NCBI GenBank assembly: GCA_013396915.1
Contig: VWZL01002012.1
Coordinates: 248,001 to 312,000, forward strand
DNA: 64,000 bases
From: Stercorarius parasiticus
Lineage: Eukaryota > Chordata > Aves > Charadriiformes > Stercorariidae
Direction: 5' to 3'
The position numbers were made by a program, and so were the translations under genes. The notes under the pieces are model-generated. The model searched no databases and had not been told where the DNA came from. It saw nothing but the letters and a program-made list of their open reading frames with translations. Shown piece after piece: positions 25,793 to 38,000 of this stretch (position 1 is its first letter; each line of letters starts with the position of its first letter).

Positions 25793-26560
25793 CCAGCTTC
25801 CTTCAGTGAAGAGCAAGCTCAGGTACAAGCTGGACCAGCATTGATGGGAAGAGTAGTGCTGTTTAGGGTCAGAATCCGATCTGCAGGGTATATGCTTAAA
25901 GAAAAAAAAAATGACTGTGTTGTCCTGAAGAGGTGTAGCTGTTTATGTTTTGCTGAGAATAAGAAACTGCATTTCTCTTAATTAGGAAGTGGATGCTTTT
26001 ACTCAGGAAATAGATGAGAAATTTGTAAACTGCCATCCCAGGACAAATACAAAGGAAGCGTAATAAATACTCAAGTGCTTCTTTGGAAAGGAGTAAAAAG
26101 TCATAAAAGGACGGGCTTCCAGCTTTATGCTTTGAGCCCAGAACATATTTAAGTCAGATTCAGGGCTTTTAGAACAGACAAAACTCAGCTGATCTCAACT
26201 CTGTTCCTGCTGGAGCCACTTTTTCTCCTGGGCCTTATATTGGACTCAGGTCATGTAAAGAGATTGCACTGCTTGTGCAGCTGGAGCCTAGGCAGGATTT
26301 TCCAACCACGACTAACAAGAGTAGCGTCATGGTCTTTTTTTGAGCCCTCCCTCAGATCTCTGTTCTAGGATGCTCTTGGCAGCATGGCTTGAATCTTTGT
26401 AGTTAGTTTCATTGTATGAAAATTCAAGTGTATGAAATGTAGTGAAATTTTGAAATGCCAAAGATGCTCCAGCAAGGTGCGCTCAACCTTTAGTTAGCAG
26501 GGGCAATGGGCAGGAGAGAGACAGAAAAACCTATATAAAGAAGAACTGTATGCAGTGCGA

Positions 26561-26644
26561 GATATATATATATATATATAGATATCTATATATCTATATA
26601 TATAGATATAGATATATATATCTATATAGATATATATATAAAAA
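26561..26644. repeat. AT/GATA microsatellite with perfect palindromes
   Basis: About 84 bp are composed only of TA steps with interspersed GATA and TATC units. Two exact palindromes are present: 22 bp at 26589-26610 and 28 bp at 26612-26639, the latter centred on TCTATATAGA. They lie side by side. Such tracts readily form cruciforms and are length-variable. The direct TA run at the left (26562-26580) is the simplest part. Confidence 0.95.
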
Positions 26645-27439
26645 TAACTTCAGCTATCAGAGCATGCATACAGCAATAGTGTAACTGGGAAAAGGAATAT
26701 CATTGAGACAAATGGCAGAGATACAGTATTATTGGCCTGAGCTGGTAAATCTGCATAACCTGGCTGTAAGTGAGCAGAGAGAGTGCTTCCAGACTGATTT
26801 CAGCTCATGAGGAACCGCCTACAGCATCTCTACTCTCATGACCCCCAGTCTGAAGACTTCATCTACGGATAACCAAGAGCTGATTGTACTTATCTTTCTT
26901 CTTTACATAGTTAACAGTTTATTTTCAGTTGACATTGTGAAGAACAAAGGAAAAAAAATCCCAGCAAAAAGCAAGTTGATAAAATACCAGTTGAGCCTGC
27001 TGTTTTCTTGAATGATTGTAGTTGATGGAGCTATTTTATTCCCTATTTCCTTTTGCTCTGAGGTCACAGAACTTCTTTATGATGAAACCAGGACAAATTA
27101 TAGCATTCTTAGACATAACATAAACTCAGATAAATAATCTACAGATACTTATCTGTATTTTAAAATTACGTTACTTTATGTCCCTTTTATATTAACTTCA
27201 GAAGAATATTTCTAGCAGGAGATTAATTTTGCCAAATATTCACAGAAACAGCAAATTTAAATGAATATCAGAAGTTACTCAAAGGGAGGAAATTTCAAAT
27301 CCTTAATCTGAGTGTCTGCATCCAGTCAAAATTGGTCAGACTTCGAAAGTCAAACATTTGCAAAGATGTGCTACTAACCAGCTGCGGTCAGGGATCTTGA
27401 CAGAAACTGTTTGAATTACCGGAATATAAATAATAGTAG

Positions 27440-27610
27440 TGTTGAGTGATGTCTGTGTAATCCATCTGTGGACAAACAAAAATGAGGCGTAATTCACGGA
27501 GTGAAATTTTTAATTACAGGTTGAATTCTATTGAAGGACGAATAGCGACTCTAAGTGTACCGGTCTGAAAGCTGGATCTCGGTGAATTTAACTCCAATGC
27601 TTTGAAACCT
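27440..27610. promoter_or_regulatory. Candidate conserved noncoding element
   Basis: The block has a complex AT-rich texture with TAATCCATCTG, GAGGCGTAATTCACGG, TTTTTAATTACAGG and GACGAATAGCGACTC. CpGs are unusually well kept for this base composition: GGCGTA, CACGGA, GACGAA, AGCGAC, ACCGGT and CTCGGT fall within about 100 bp. No repeat family or coding frame fits. It could be an enhancer; single-sequence evidence is weak. Confidence 0.32.
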
Positions 27611-30600
27611 TACTACCAAGGATATCCCCTGAACTGGATGTCCCCATCCTTTTCAGAGTGATGATACAGGGTACTTAGTGCCACTTTAGTGGCCTCAACT
27701 TGCAGCCTTGTGCCATGGCAGAAACCTCTTATCCTTGAGGGTTTGAGGTGATGTACCTGGCTGCGGTGGGCAGCAGCCGAGACCCCGAGACACGTCTGGG
27801 GCTGCTGTCCTGGAAGTGCAGGCACTTGCCCCTCTCTGGGGCAGAAATGCCTGAAACTGCTGCCACTAGGTCTGCCAGAGCCTGGCTGCGAGAGACCTGA
27901 GTGATGTGTGGCACAAACATGTCCTGCGTGGTAAACAGCAGAAATAGTGATGATCATGTGTGGTCGTTATGCTAATTGCTGTGATATGCAGCTCAGATAC
28001 AGCAGTAAAAGCCCACTGGGTCCAGAAGTTTCCAACACAACACAAGTGTTTGGACTGTGCTGTTTGGAGCCACTGCTGTCTGCTTGTTGTCATCAATGTG
28101 CGGCTCACACTGTGCACCCCTCCAGCACCCCCAGGACTGAATCGTGTGTAAATGGATGTTCTGTTTCCCTCCCTTTCTTCTCTCTAGACTATCCTGTAAG
28201 GTTTTACATAATTTACATAGAAATAGTTTGTTCCACATTTTAATAATTTCCTGTGTAAGCAGGAAGACCATGGGGCTTTTCTGTTGTACATAGAATATAT
28301 CTGAAAATGTGTCTCCATTGCATATGCTGCCTGGGCTGAATCTGACCTCTTCAGGCTGGGATTTCTCAAAAGGACCCACATTTCTTAGTACAAGATGTAT
28401 ATCAACTTGAAAGTATTTTTTTTCAAATTTTTTCCAATAGCTTTGAAAACCACCATCATATTCTCAGGGGATCCTAGTGTAGGAGTCGTCACTCGGGTGT
28501 CTTGGATCCTTGTACAAACATATTTCTCAAGTAGATGGGGAAATCTTGTAATTAAACTCACCTGAATTTTATTTATTAATGAATACTCTCCTTTAGCTGA
28601 TCTGAGTTCCATTGAAACTAATAAAAATATTTCTATTAAATGGCAGCAGGTTTTGGGTCCAGCTCTTACTGGAAGGATCTCAGCTCTTCCAGTCTGCCCA
28701 ATGTTAGTGTTGTGGCATTCTGAATAATCATTCACGTATCATTTACAGCTCTGCATCTTCAGTTAATTTTGCCCACTGCTTTCATGGCAAGGTCTGAGTC
28801 TCTCCTGATTACCCTATTGCTGCTTCTGCACCAGCTGGAAGACATAGAGAGATATGGCTTGCCCTTGCAGGGCAGTTTTGTGTAGGAGACCCCCTACAAA
28901 AACCAGTTTGGTTTCTTGCATGGCAGAATGTAGCAGTGGTCATAGGCACAGCATTATTTCACATTTTACACAGAGTATGGCCATTTTCTGTCTTTTCCAA
29001 TTATTTGTTCTTCTCCTCTCCCTTTGAAATGGTCATAATATTCTTAAAAGTTGACATATTTATTACATTAGAGAAAGAGTCTCCCTTTATTCACAGAACA
29101 GCATAATTATATGGGCTGTGAACAGAAAAGCTTTGTGAAAGCCTGCTAGTATTTTGCCATGTCTCAGCTCTTATTTGAAGAAGAACTGCTTAGTTTTCAC
29201 ACTGTAGGCATCCTGGTTTCTTCTGAGATGGCTCCAAGCTTCTGCATGGTGGGCTGGATGGTGCTGGCCAGCTGCATGGCCTTGGGCAGATGTCTACCCA
29301 GGGGTCCAGTGCTTTAGCTGGGAGGTGTTTCGAGGGTTGGCTTCAGCTGGTGGCCTTGCTGGTGCCTGTGGCAGAATTAGGTGGCCAACCTACCAGAAGC
29401 CTGTCTAGGAGAGACGATGTTTTGTATTAGGCAGCCTTTTTGAAGATTTGCTGAAAAAAATGGAACCTAAATCTTTTTATGAAAACAGTGACTTTTTGAA
29501 GATCATTTTTACTCGCTAATTTTTATTTTTTTTTCCCCTTTAAAGCCCTGCACATGACTTTATCTGTCAGGAAAATAAATAATCTGTCACTAAATTGTTG
29601 CTGTGACTAATGCTCTTTGACTAGATATTGTGAGTCCTTCAGCTCAAGGGAAGTGCTCTAAAAGCCCTGGTGATCCTCTTTAGCAGGGGGGAAAAAAAAA
29701 AAAAGCAATGAAAATTGTTCCTACCTGTCTGACCACAAGCAGTGTTGGTACCAGTGTGAGGATTTCCAATGACCGATATTGCTAACTGAATGATGTCCGT
29801 CTGGGAAAGGTGTGGGGAAGTAATACTCTACTTTGTCACCAATGCTGTTGTTGACAAAAGGCTTATTCTTCCTATTGTGTGCTTTATCAAATATGAAATG
29901 AGATTAATTTCAAGTGGCTTTGGGGTTTGCAATGAGTACTGCAGTGCTGTAGGCTGGTGTCATTCCCCCATAGGAACCAAGGAGTTTGTAGAGTTTTGTT
30001 GTTAATATTTTACAATAATGTAAATGTGAATGGTGGCCCTTGATCCTAGAAATTGTTCTTGGTTAGTTGGTTGGTTTGTTTTCTTTTCCTAAAATAAATT
30101 TACTATTATCCAATCCTGCAACTGGTATTTACAGGAGATGGATGAAAACAAGCCTGAGGCCAGAGCCAGGGTGGCTCACACCAAGTCACCATCCTTATTC
30201 TGTGACCATTTAGGATTTTAGCCCGTGAGACACCCAGGGTGGGAATGTATGTGGGCAGACACAGAATCCTGGAGATCTGTTTCCAGTTTTGACACGAGAG
30301 GCTCATGTTATGGCCTCCCTACAGTGTCTCCATCCTCATTCAGTTAAATCTGAGCTCTTTGGGTCAACAAAAATCGTTTGGTACTGAATTCTCAGGAGTG
30401 TCAGAGGGAGAAAAAGTGTATGCAGCACCCAGTCAATACAGCTGAGCTCCGAACTGGGAAATGCTGCCATTCTTCTGGGATTGAAATGAAGATTGAATCT
30501 TTTGGGTACTGAGCTGAACCTTCAAAGCTTCAAACCTCTGAGCTGTGCTTGTAACATTAGCATAACTGTCCTTTGACTTTGAAAGCAGGTTTCGTTTCAG

Positions 30601-31730
30601 TGGTTTGCAGCAGTGGTATTTTCTAAATCTCCCCTCATTATGCAGCTCTAAAGACAGGACACCAGCCATGTTGCTGCTTGCTTATTGCAACTCCCATGCA
30701 GTCCAGCAAATGATAAACAAAAGTCTTTTGTATAATATTAATAAGCTTTCAGCACTTCTCAGCGAGGCCTGTTGTCATCAGAGTAAATCATGTGTATCAA
30801 AGACCCTTATATGTGAAAGTTTGTCTTCATATCTGGCCAACTTTTCTATTCAAACCCTTTTATCATCTTGTAATAAAAATATTTGTTTATTTTTTCAATA
30901 GTGCTTCAGTCATGATACAGGAACCTCTTTCCTGAAGAGAGCAGCACTTCTAAGGAGCTTTCTTTGAAATTGTTTCAACTGGCCCCTCCTAGCTGCCAGT
31001 GGACTTTGAATCCTGTTTACATTAAAACAATAGTAGCAGCTTCATAAATAAACAGGCACGCACATGCCTTAAAGCCATCTTGTAATGGAAAAGTTAAAGT
31101 TTTCTCTTGCTCAGGCTCTTCTATTTTATCTACCTCGCTGTGGTTTTGAGCTAAATTTACAATTAAAATTCTGGCTTTATATTTAATACATAGGTCATAT
31201 TCTACTGGTGTGTCCTACAGTGAAAGTTTTGAATCAAAACTCTGCTATGTCAATATTTTAGAACCAGCAGATATTTGCTAACACAAACAAACACTTTTCT
31301 CTCTCTCAAGCTACGGGGATAACATCCTGTCAATACCTGTGAGTAAATAAAACCCTAAGACTGAGCAACTTCTTATGTGCTCTTGAGCTACTGCTACCTT
31401 TCTGTTTGCTTTCTAGCTTTTCCTGTGGCTGGCTGCAAATGCCAGGTGATGGAATTAAGGAGATGATAGGGAGATTTTATGTGTTGACTTGCCTAAGAAG
31501 TACTTGTCAGAGGTCTTTTAAATCTCTCATAGCTCAGGTTCAGTGTTTGCTCCTGGGCACTATAGGACAATTTCTTGTACTTAATTTTTAACCCTTTTAC
31601 ATTTTCTTGAAGAATAAGCCCCTTTTTATCATTTCTAGCAGCTTACTTGTAATTTCATGCTCAGAAATAAGATGCAAGAGCACCTAAGTGACTCCAGAGT
31701 TTAAAAAGGCCTGGGTAACACTGAAATCAG

Positions 31731-31778
31731 AATTCAGCTGGCCCAAAGTCCGCTCAGACTCTGAGTGGATGCTGAATT
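31731..31778. repeat. 48-bp hairpin-forming inverted repeat
   Basis: Outer arms AATTCAGC (31731-31738) and GCTGAATT (31771-31778) are perfectly complementary. Inner arms CCGCTCAG and CTGAGTGG pair with one G-T type mismatch. The left side has an 11-base bulge between the two stems and the right side only two bases, so the fold is asymmetric. It may be chance, or the centre of a decayed palindromic element. Confidence 0.6.
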
Positions 31779-33048
31779 AACTAGACAGGTAAGAAGCTGT
31801 GTCTCTGCATATAGGATGTGGCCATAGGTGTGATAAATTACTTGTCCCAAGCTTGTCATTGGTCTTGGGAACAAACCCATACTACTGTTACATCTGCGTG
31901 ACCTGATACCAGCAGAGCTTTGCACAGACAGACGTGCTTACCCAGAAGAATCTGCTTGTTGGACCAGTTGTCAGTTTGCTGGCCATGGGTGTACCAGTAT
32001 CCTTGCCTGTTAGTGCCACGCAGACCTATGAGTATAATTAATGCCTTTGGATGAAATGCCGTGCTTTCCATTTCCTTCTGGAAAAACATGCCCATAATTT
32101 GTAGAAAATTTCTGTAATCAAAGGAAATGGAGTTCTGTAAGTTGCACTGCTTATAATTAAGCTCCGACCTCAGAAACTTGATAAAATACTTTTAGGCTGG
32201 ACTATTTATATTCCCCCCCTGCAAGTGAAACAATGGCATCTAGCTGGCCTGACTTCCTTCCTGGCACATCCAAAGGAGCAGAGGGCTGGGAAAATGGCTC
32301 AGCAGTTGGTTCAAACACCCCACGCTTTTCTCGTTAAGAGAGAGGTTTGGAAACATTTCCACAGCTCTAATTTGATCTCTGGGAAACCGAAAGGTTAATT
32401 GCACAATGTACAGGGGCAAAATAGATTTCCAAGAACATCTGGCACTATATTATTGAGTCTGAAATGAGATTAAAGCCATTCTTCTGGGACACAAGCTCTT
32501 GCCAGCCACCATGGGGAAGGTGTACAAACTTTATCTGGGTTTAATGAAGACATGGTGTGTATATTTATACATGCACACACGTATTGGTTTGGTTTTTTTT
32601 TTTCCTTCTTTTGTCTATGGCCTGTGATATCTGGGCTTGGTTTCACAGGCTTTTCTTTTCACGTAATTTCCACTAGTTCCAAAAATGTCCATTATGGGAC
32701 ATTTTTCTTCTTGCAGTAAATTTGTGTTGCAGGATGTGTGGTCGTCTCCCTTCTGTTTAAAAAAGAAAAATCATCAGGTATCCTTCTTCTCTTACCTGAC
32801 ACCATTCCTCTTTGCCACCTAGCAATAACCTGATGCTACAGAAAGAAATCATGGAGGAAGGAATATCAGGGGACACAGTAATACCTTTTGAAAGTCAGCA
32901 ACATTAAAGGTCAAGGCAAACATTTGCCATCTCTTAAACACCAACTTTATCCTTAAGGTATTTGGGAGTGTAATTAGAGATGGAAGAAACACTTGAAAAA
33001 TGTAAGCTGTGCTTGTGTTTGAGGCAGTGGGGAAAATGACATATCAAA

Positions 33049-33070
33049 GGGGTGCAGGGGTGGGAGTGGG
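33049..33070 (+). other. Canonical G-quadruplex motif
   Basis: G tracts of four, four, three and three bases are separated by loops TGCA, T and AGT, meeting the G3+N1-7 rule on the plus strand. It lies about 650 bp upstream of the CpG cluster at 33704-33897. Confidence 0.75.
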
Positions 33071-33703
33071 CGGTGAGGAGGTGACTCATTTCTTCTCAGG
33101 GAGTTTTCCTTTGCTGAGGTCAGCTGTGATCTACACTCTCTTCCCCAGCCTTTCTAAGGATGAAGGAGGAATCAGTCAGCAGAAGAAATGGTAATGAATA
33201 ATGATTGCAGGATCATCTCTTGTACTGGAGAAGTCCAAGTGGAGAGACCCTCTCTGAGCCATCTGTTTCCCTGAGCGGATGGCTCACTATTACTGGCTTA
33301 TCTGCATGATATGTGACACTCCGATATCTTTAATATGTCACGAGTTCTGACAGATTTGGCAGGTCTTTAGCTTGGAGATCAGCTGCAGAGCTGGGTGGGT
33401 GAGGAGACTGTAGAGGGCAGTCTGAGACCGCCAGTGATGGGCTACTGCATCTGCTGGAGGTGTGCAGGGTCTAATATCTGCCACCTGTGGGGAGGGAATT
33501 CTGAGGGGGGTGCAAGAAAAAAAAATAATGGGGAAGCTGGTCTATTGGATTTACAGTAAATGTCTATTTGGCTTCACCTAAAAGAAATTCTTTATAGGAT
33601 TTTTTTTTTCTTCAAACTCGCCCCTTCCCCCAGCTTGCTCTGTTTGAAAACAGCTAAGGCTGCTACTGGCTGAACAGCATGTTTTCACACTGCAATCACT
33701 CTT

Positions 33704-33897
33704 CGCGGGAGAGAAGCAAGTTGTGTAAATCCTTCTGCTGACAGTTGAGATGATTTTTAGTCCGTTCACAATGGGTTTGACTCCACCGCACAGTGAATGA
33801 ACCTGACGGCGAGTTGGGTAGCATTCTCCAAACACCGCAGCACTGCTCGCCAGTGCTGCAAGGTAGACAGAGAAATCCCAGTACCCGAAGTGAGGGG
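33704..33897. promoter_or_regulatory. Small CpG cluster, possible regulatory element
   Basis: Nine CpG dinucleotides fall in about 194 bp (in TTCGCGGG, TCCGTT, ACCGCA, GACGGCGAG, ACCGCAG, CTCGCC and CCCGAAG), clearly above the sparse CpG content of the surrounding kilobases. It is too short to be a standard CpG island and has no TATA box or recognisable first exon. A poised enhancer or a noncoding RNA promoter is possible; chance or a decayed GC-rich repeat is also possible. Confidence 0.3.
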
Positions 33898-34947
33898 CTG
33901 CCAAAGCAAGCAGCAGTGATGGTCCTGCAAGGGGAGACAGGGTACAGTGTGCAAAACAGAGCAGTGCTGGACCTGGGCAAACATTTTTTTGCTTACATGG
34001 TGGGGTGCAAAGCAAACTCATAGCTGGGCAAAACTCCTTGTGTTTTTTTTTTCATACGCTCAACAATCTGTGAAGTATGAGTGTTTGAGGCCTTACCCTA
34101 TCTCTGCACCAACCCAAGTAGTTCAGTCCTGCCAGTCTTACCAGGGAAATGTGGTATAGCTGTAGTGGTGATGTTATATGCTTCAAGGCAGGGGCATGAG
34201 TTGGCAGCTCTGTTAAAGGTGGCCACAGGACTGGCTAGCAGTGGAGTCACCAGGAGGGGAGCTTCTCAGCACAGTTGCTCCTCTCTTTTGATGGCCTCTT
34301 CGTGGTGAAGGGGGGCATGTCTGAGGTGTCTCATTTGTTAGTGAAAAAGGAGCAGGGTCTAGTATAACTGCAGTGTCAAATCAGTCTCACTTTTCTGCAT
34401 GGAATCCTTTTTAAGAGAGCATCATGTGAATTGATAAGCTGGGGAAAGGATCAGTCCTGTCTCATTCTGAAATTCCTGGCAGTAAAGCTTTTAGCTGCTC
34501 TTTGCTTCCTGCAATAATCTGAGGAACAAAAAGCTACTAGTAAACACACTGCTACCCAGTTTTCTTCTCCAGATCTGATCCGACCAACTTGATTTCTGTA
34601 ATTACTCTTCTGTGTAGTTAGGTTCAGTCATGCAGAGCCTGCCCCTGTAAACACCTTCATGCATATTTTTATTCATGTTAGTATTCTCTTAGATTTCATT
34701 GGAACAGTTTGTGCTTGTAAAGTCAGAGTCTGCAGAATTTGGTCCAGAACTTAATTTGATTTTAAATACCCCTCCTTTCTAATAAGTCTCTGCAAGGCAG
34801 GGTTTTTTATGCAGCTGCCCTGGTTTTGATACTGCCCCTTTGCTTACAGTATGCATGGTATTTCTTGCCTGTCTTCTGAAGGGACTTAGTAGTTGCCATT
34901 ATTAATTAAGCTTCACAGAGCTCCCTTGGAGGGGATGAGTAGCTTAG

Positions 34948-35077
34948 AGCCTGTGTAAACTGAGGCAGAACAAAGCCAAGAGATTGTTTTCCCTTAGGTC
35001 TCACGGCAAGCCTCTGGCAGAGCTGGGAATGCAACTCAGCTTTCCTCATCCCCAGCCCTCTTCTGTAACCATAGGCA
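34948..35077 (-). repeat. MIR-type SINE remnant
   Basis: Plus-strand blocks follow the MIR reverse complement closely: TGTAAACTGAGGCAGAACAA (MIR: GGAAACTGAGGCACAGAGA), GCCAAGAGATT, CCCTTAGGTCTCACGGCAAG (MIR: CCCAAGGTCACACAGCAAG), TCTGGCAGAGCTGGGAATG (MIR: GTGGCAGAGCTGGGATTCG), CAACTCAG and CATCCCCAGCCC, then CTGTAACCATAGGC (MIR: CTCTAACCACTAGGC). It is one of the two best MIR matches in the window, covering the tRNA-related part and the core. The element is inactive. Confidence 0.82.
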
Positions 35078-38000
35078 AGCTGGAGCAAATTAAACCCAGG
35101 CAAAGGCGGGTACAACTCCTGTAGCAAGCAGGGAGAATTGTGCCCATTGCACAAGCTCTGTGTTTGGCCCATTGCCTGTGCGCTCCTAGAATAACAGACA
35201 TATGGAACATGTTGCCAAGTTAGGCCCTTAAATCAAGCTTTTATAAATGAGTTCAGGAGGAAAGGAGACATATTTTATTTCTGCAGAGAGAGAGGGGGGA
35301 TTGAAGGAGGTGGTGTTCAGCTAACCCCAAAGGGGGAAAGTTTATTAGGCCAAGTGGCCTTTTCCTTCCCTGTAATGCTTTCAGTTTGTAACTAAGAATT
35401 CACTTTGCAAAAAGATAACAAAATACCAGCCTTGCTTCCAAGTACATGTTAACACTTTCATTTCAGGTGATCAAATTCTGGTAGGGACCCATACTGTATC
35501 CCAGCTGTTAGACCAGCTAAGCAAGAGTCTGTGGTACTGCCTGCACTGGAGGAGGGAGGAGAGCTCCATTTTTAGGCTGGAGAGCACATATTCCACGCGG
35601 ACCTCTTTTGCAACAGAGTAGGGGTCCAAGAATCCACTTAAGGCAAAAGAATGCTGCCATGTTAAACCCTTGGCTGTAAGCCTCAGTCAATTGCCAGCAT
35701 CAACAATTGCTTTTCCCATGAAAAAGGACATTTTCAGCTCTGGCAACGTGAACATTTTCTATCTGAGTGAAAAAGCTGCCATAAGGCTTTGCAGAAGCAA
35801 ATGCCTGCTTTTAAATCAAGGCAGACTCTGCTGATACAGGGCATGGCTTTGCAGTGCCAACCTATGCTGCGTTAAAGCATCTGCAGACCCGCTCTACCAT
35901 TCTGTTTACGTCCTAGCTCTGACAAGGTCCTCTCTGTTTTCTCTTGCCCTGTTTTCTTTTTTCCTTCCTTCCCTGGGTGTAGACTGCTGAAGTATCTGCG
36001 TGTAACATTGTGAGTTGCTCAGATGTAGTCCATTTACTTCTGCTTGATCTCGTCTTACTAAAAATGGAAGGAAGAATTTTAAACCAGACTGCTGGTTTAG
36101 AAGTCTGCAGTCCACAGCCGTACCTATATATCCCGTGTGCTTTTGTTAATTGACAGTGAATGAGAGAAAGGGAGACAAGATGGTTTACAGCAGGAATGAG
36201 GTGGATTGGTTGATTGTTTTTTAAAGCTAAAAAAAGGGGGAAAGAATCTGTGTGCATTAGGATCTTGTAAATCCCTCAGAAACATAAAATACAGAACTAC
36301 ATACTTAATGTTGGTGTTTCCAAGTGGCAAAGTCCTGCGTGCTTAGTCAATCTCTAAAGGAGTGTTTGAGGCAGTCACAGTATTGTGCCTTTCCTCTTCA
36401 CTGTTTTTGGACATTTTCCGTCATACTTAGTAGGTAGAGGTTCACTCTTCTCACAAAAATAGCTGCATCCTCACGTAAACAAGAAGTTTACAACCTGGCT
36501 TTCTTTGCTGTTCTATCAGAAATTAAAATTTAACACCATGACCAGAATTAAAAGTCATTCATTTGGGATCTACATATGGTCTATCTATATGACTATAGTG
36601 TGTAAGTCAGACTTCACAGGTCTTGAATGGAGAATGCTCAAAATGAACATTTCATAAGTGGTGTGTTGGCTGAGGTATATTCACATCTGTTCTTTAGGGA
36701 ACAAACCATGTGTTAACCCTAGGTGGTTTTTGGGAATAGACAAAAGTGTATTTTTCAGGCACCTTATTCATGACCAAGAATGCAGTCAGCTTTCTTCCTA
36801 ATAGCTTCTGCAGACTCTTCCCTTTCTTCATTTACAAAAGGAGATCATGCATGATGAAGACAGGTTGATGATAAGAATCAAGCTGCACTGAGTTGTTGGC
36901 AGAGACATCTAAAACCACATTGAAGTATTTACCCCATTCAGTAGTTTAGCAACTGAAAGATATTTTCTGAATAGAGTAAACAGCGGCAGTTTTCATTTAT
37001 GCTAACAACTTTTATCAAGTTCTTCCCATTGCAGTCTCCATATGCTAACGAGATAAATCTCACCCCTGTCCCAATGCCAGGTGGATAATTATTACGGCAT
37101 CTGCTGTGTAGGTGGCTATGTGTGCACAGGTCTAGTGACTTTCTGGTGATAAAGAGGTCAGAAGCAAAGCATGAGTATCTCAGTTTCCAGACTTTGTGTT
37201 CCTCTCTTCTAGCTGCTAGAGCTGAAGCAGTCTTTATTTAAGGTTTAAAACTCGAATCCACCTGAGAACTGGCAAAGGTCATCTTTGTCATCATCAGAGC
37301 TGCCGAATCAATTTTTTTTTTTTTTTTTAGTAAATGATTTGATTTAGTGATCTCTTCCTATTTCTTAGCTGGTCCTGACAATTGCAAGTGTGCTCCTTAT
37401 TTACAAATACTTGCCCAGTGATTTAAGGAAATGAATCCTGAGCTGTATGCAAAGTATCTACTCTGATGAGTAGCCTTTTGTGCCTTGTGTTTGGATTTGG
37501 TTGTGTAGCTCATGCCATACTTACTCTGCACCCTGACTGGATGACAGAACTAGTTTAAACAAAGAATGACTAACATCAAGTTTACAGCAAACAGAACTGA
37601 GTATTGACTGTCCTTATTTGCAAGTGAATGTGTATATTCATATGAAGAACAGCTATTCCTTAGATGTTAGGTTTGTTCCGTTTTCTTCTTCATGGCTCTC
37701 TTCTCAGCCTACTGTACTTTTTCTCCTAAATGTAAAAAATTGGGGGGGAATAAACTCAGGCTGTTGATAATACAAGGCATGACCCTAGTGAAGAAAACAT
37801 CCCAATTTACTGCAGTTATCTGATTTTAGGCAGTCCTTTGAATGAACACTCCCCAGTTACTGCTGAATAGAGGTTGTATATTTCAGTTACTCTGCATCTT
37901 GAGAATAAAAATACCCTTAGAAGTGCATTTTTGTGCTATTGTTTAGGGAGATTATCAAACGTATCAAACATGCTAGATCACTTTCTTCTCTGGCCACAGA

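Larger units (their letters stand above)
21701..34947. other. Unassigned noncoding stretch
   Basis: No gene was recognised. Embedded items are the GC-richer stretch at 21990-22340, candidate conserved blocks at 24280-24770 and 27440-27610, a palindromic element at 25705, an AT microsatellite at 26561, a GC-richer stretch at about 27700-27910, a hairpin at 31731, a G-quadruplex motif at 33049 and a CpG cluster at 33704-33897. Open frames reach 152 codons (minus strand, 23105-23563) without any recognisable domain. Confidence 0.6.

Noticed and set aside
27613..27957. 114-codon minus-strand frame in a GC-richer patch
   Set aside because: Looks exon-like in GC content, but no conserved protein sequence is recognised and frames on both strands are open.
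33578..34021. 147-codon minus-strand open frame over the CpG cluster
   Set aside because: Overlapping frames on both strands are also open here, as expected from raised GC. The peptide is cysteine- and serine-rich without any family pattern.
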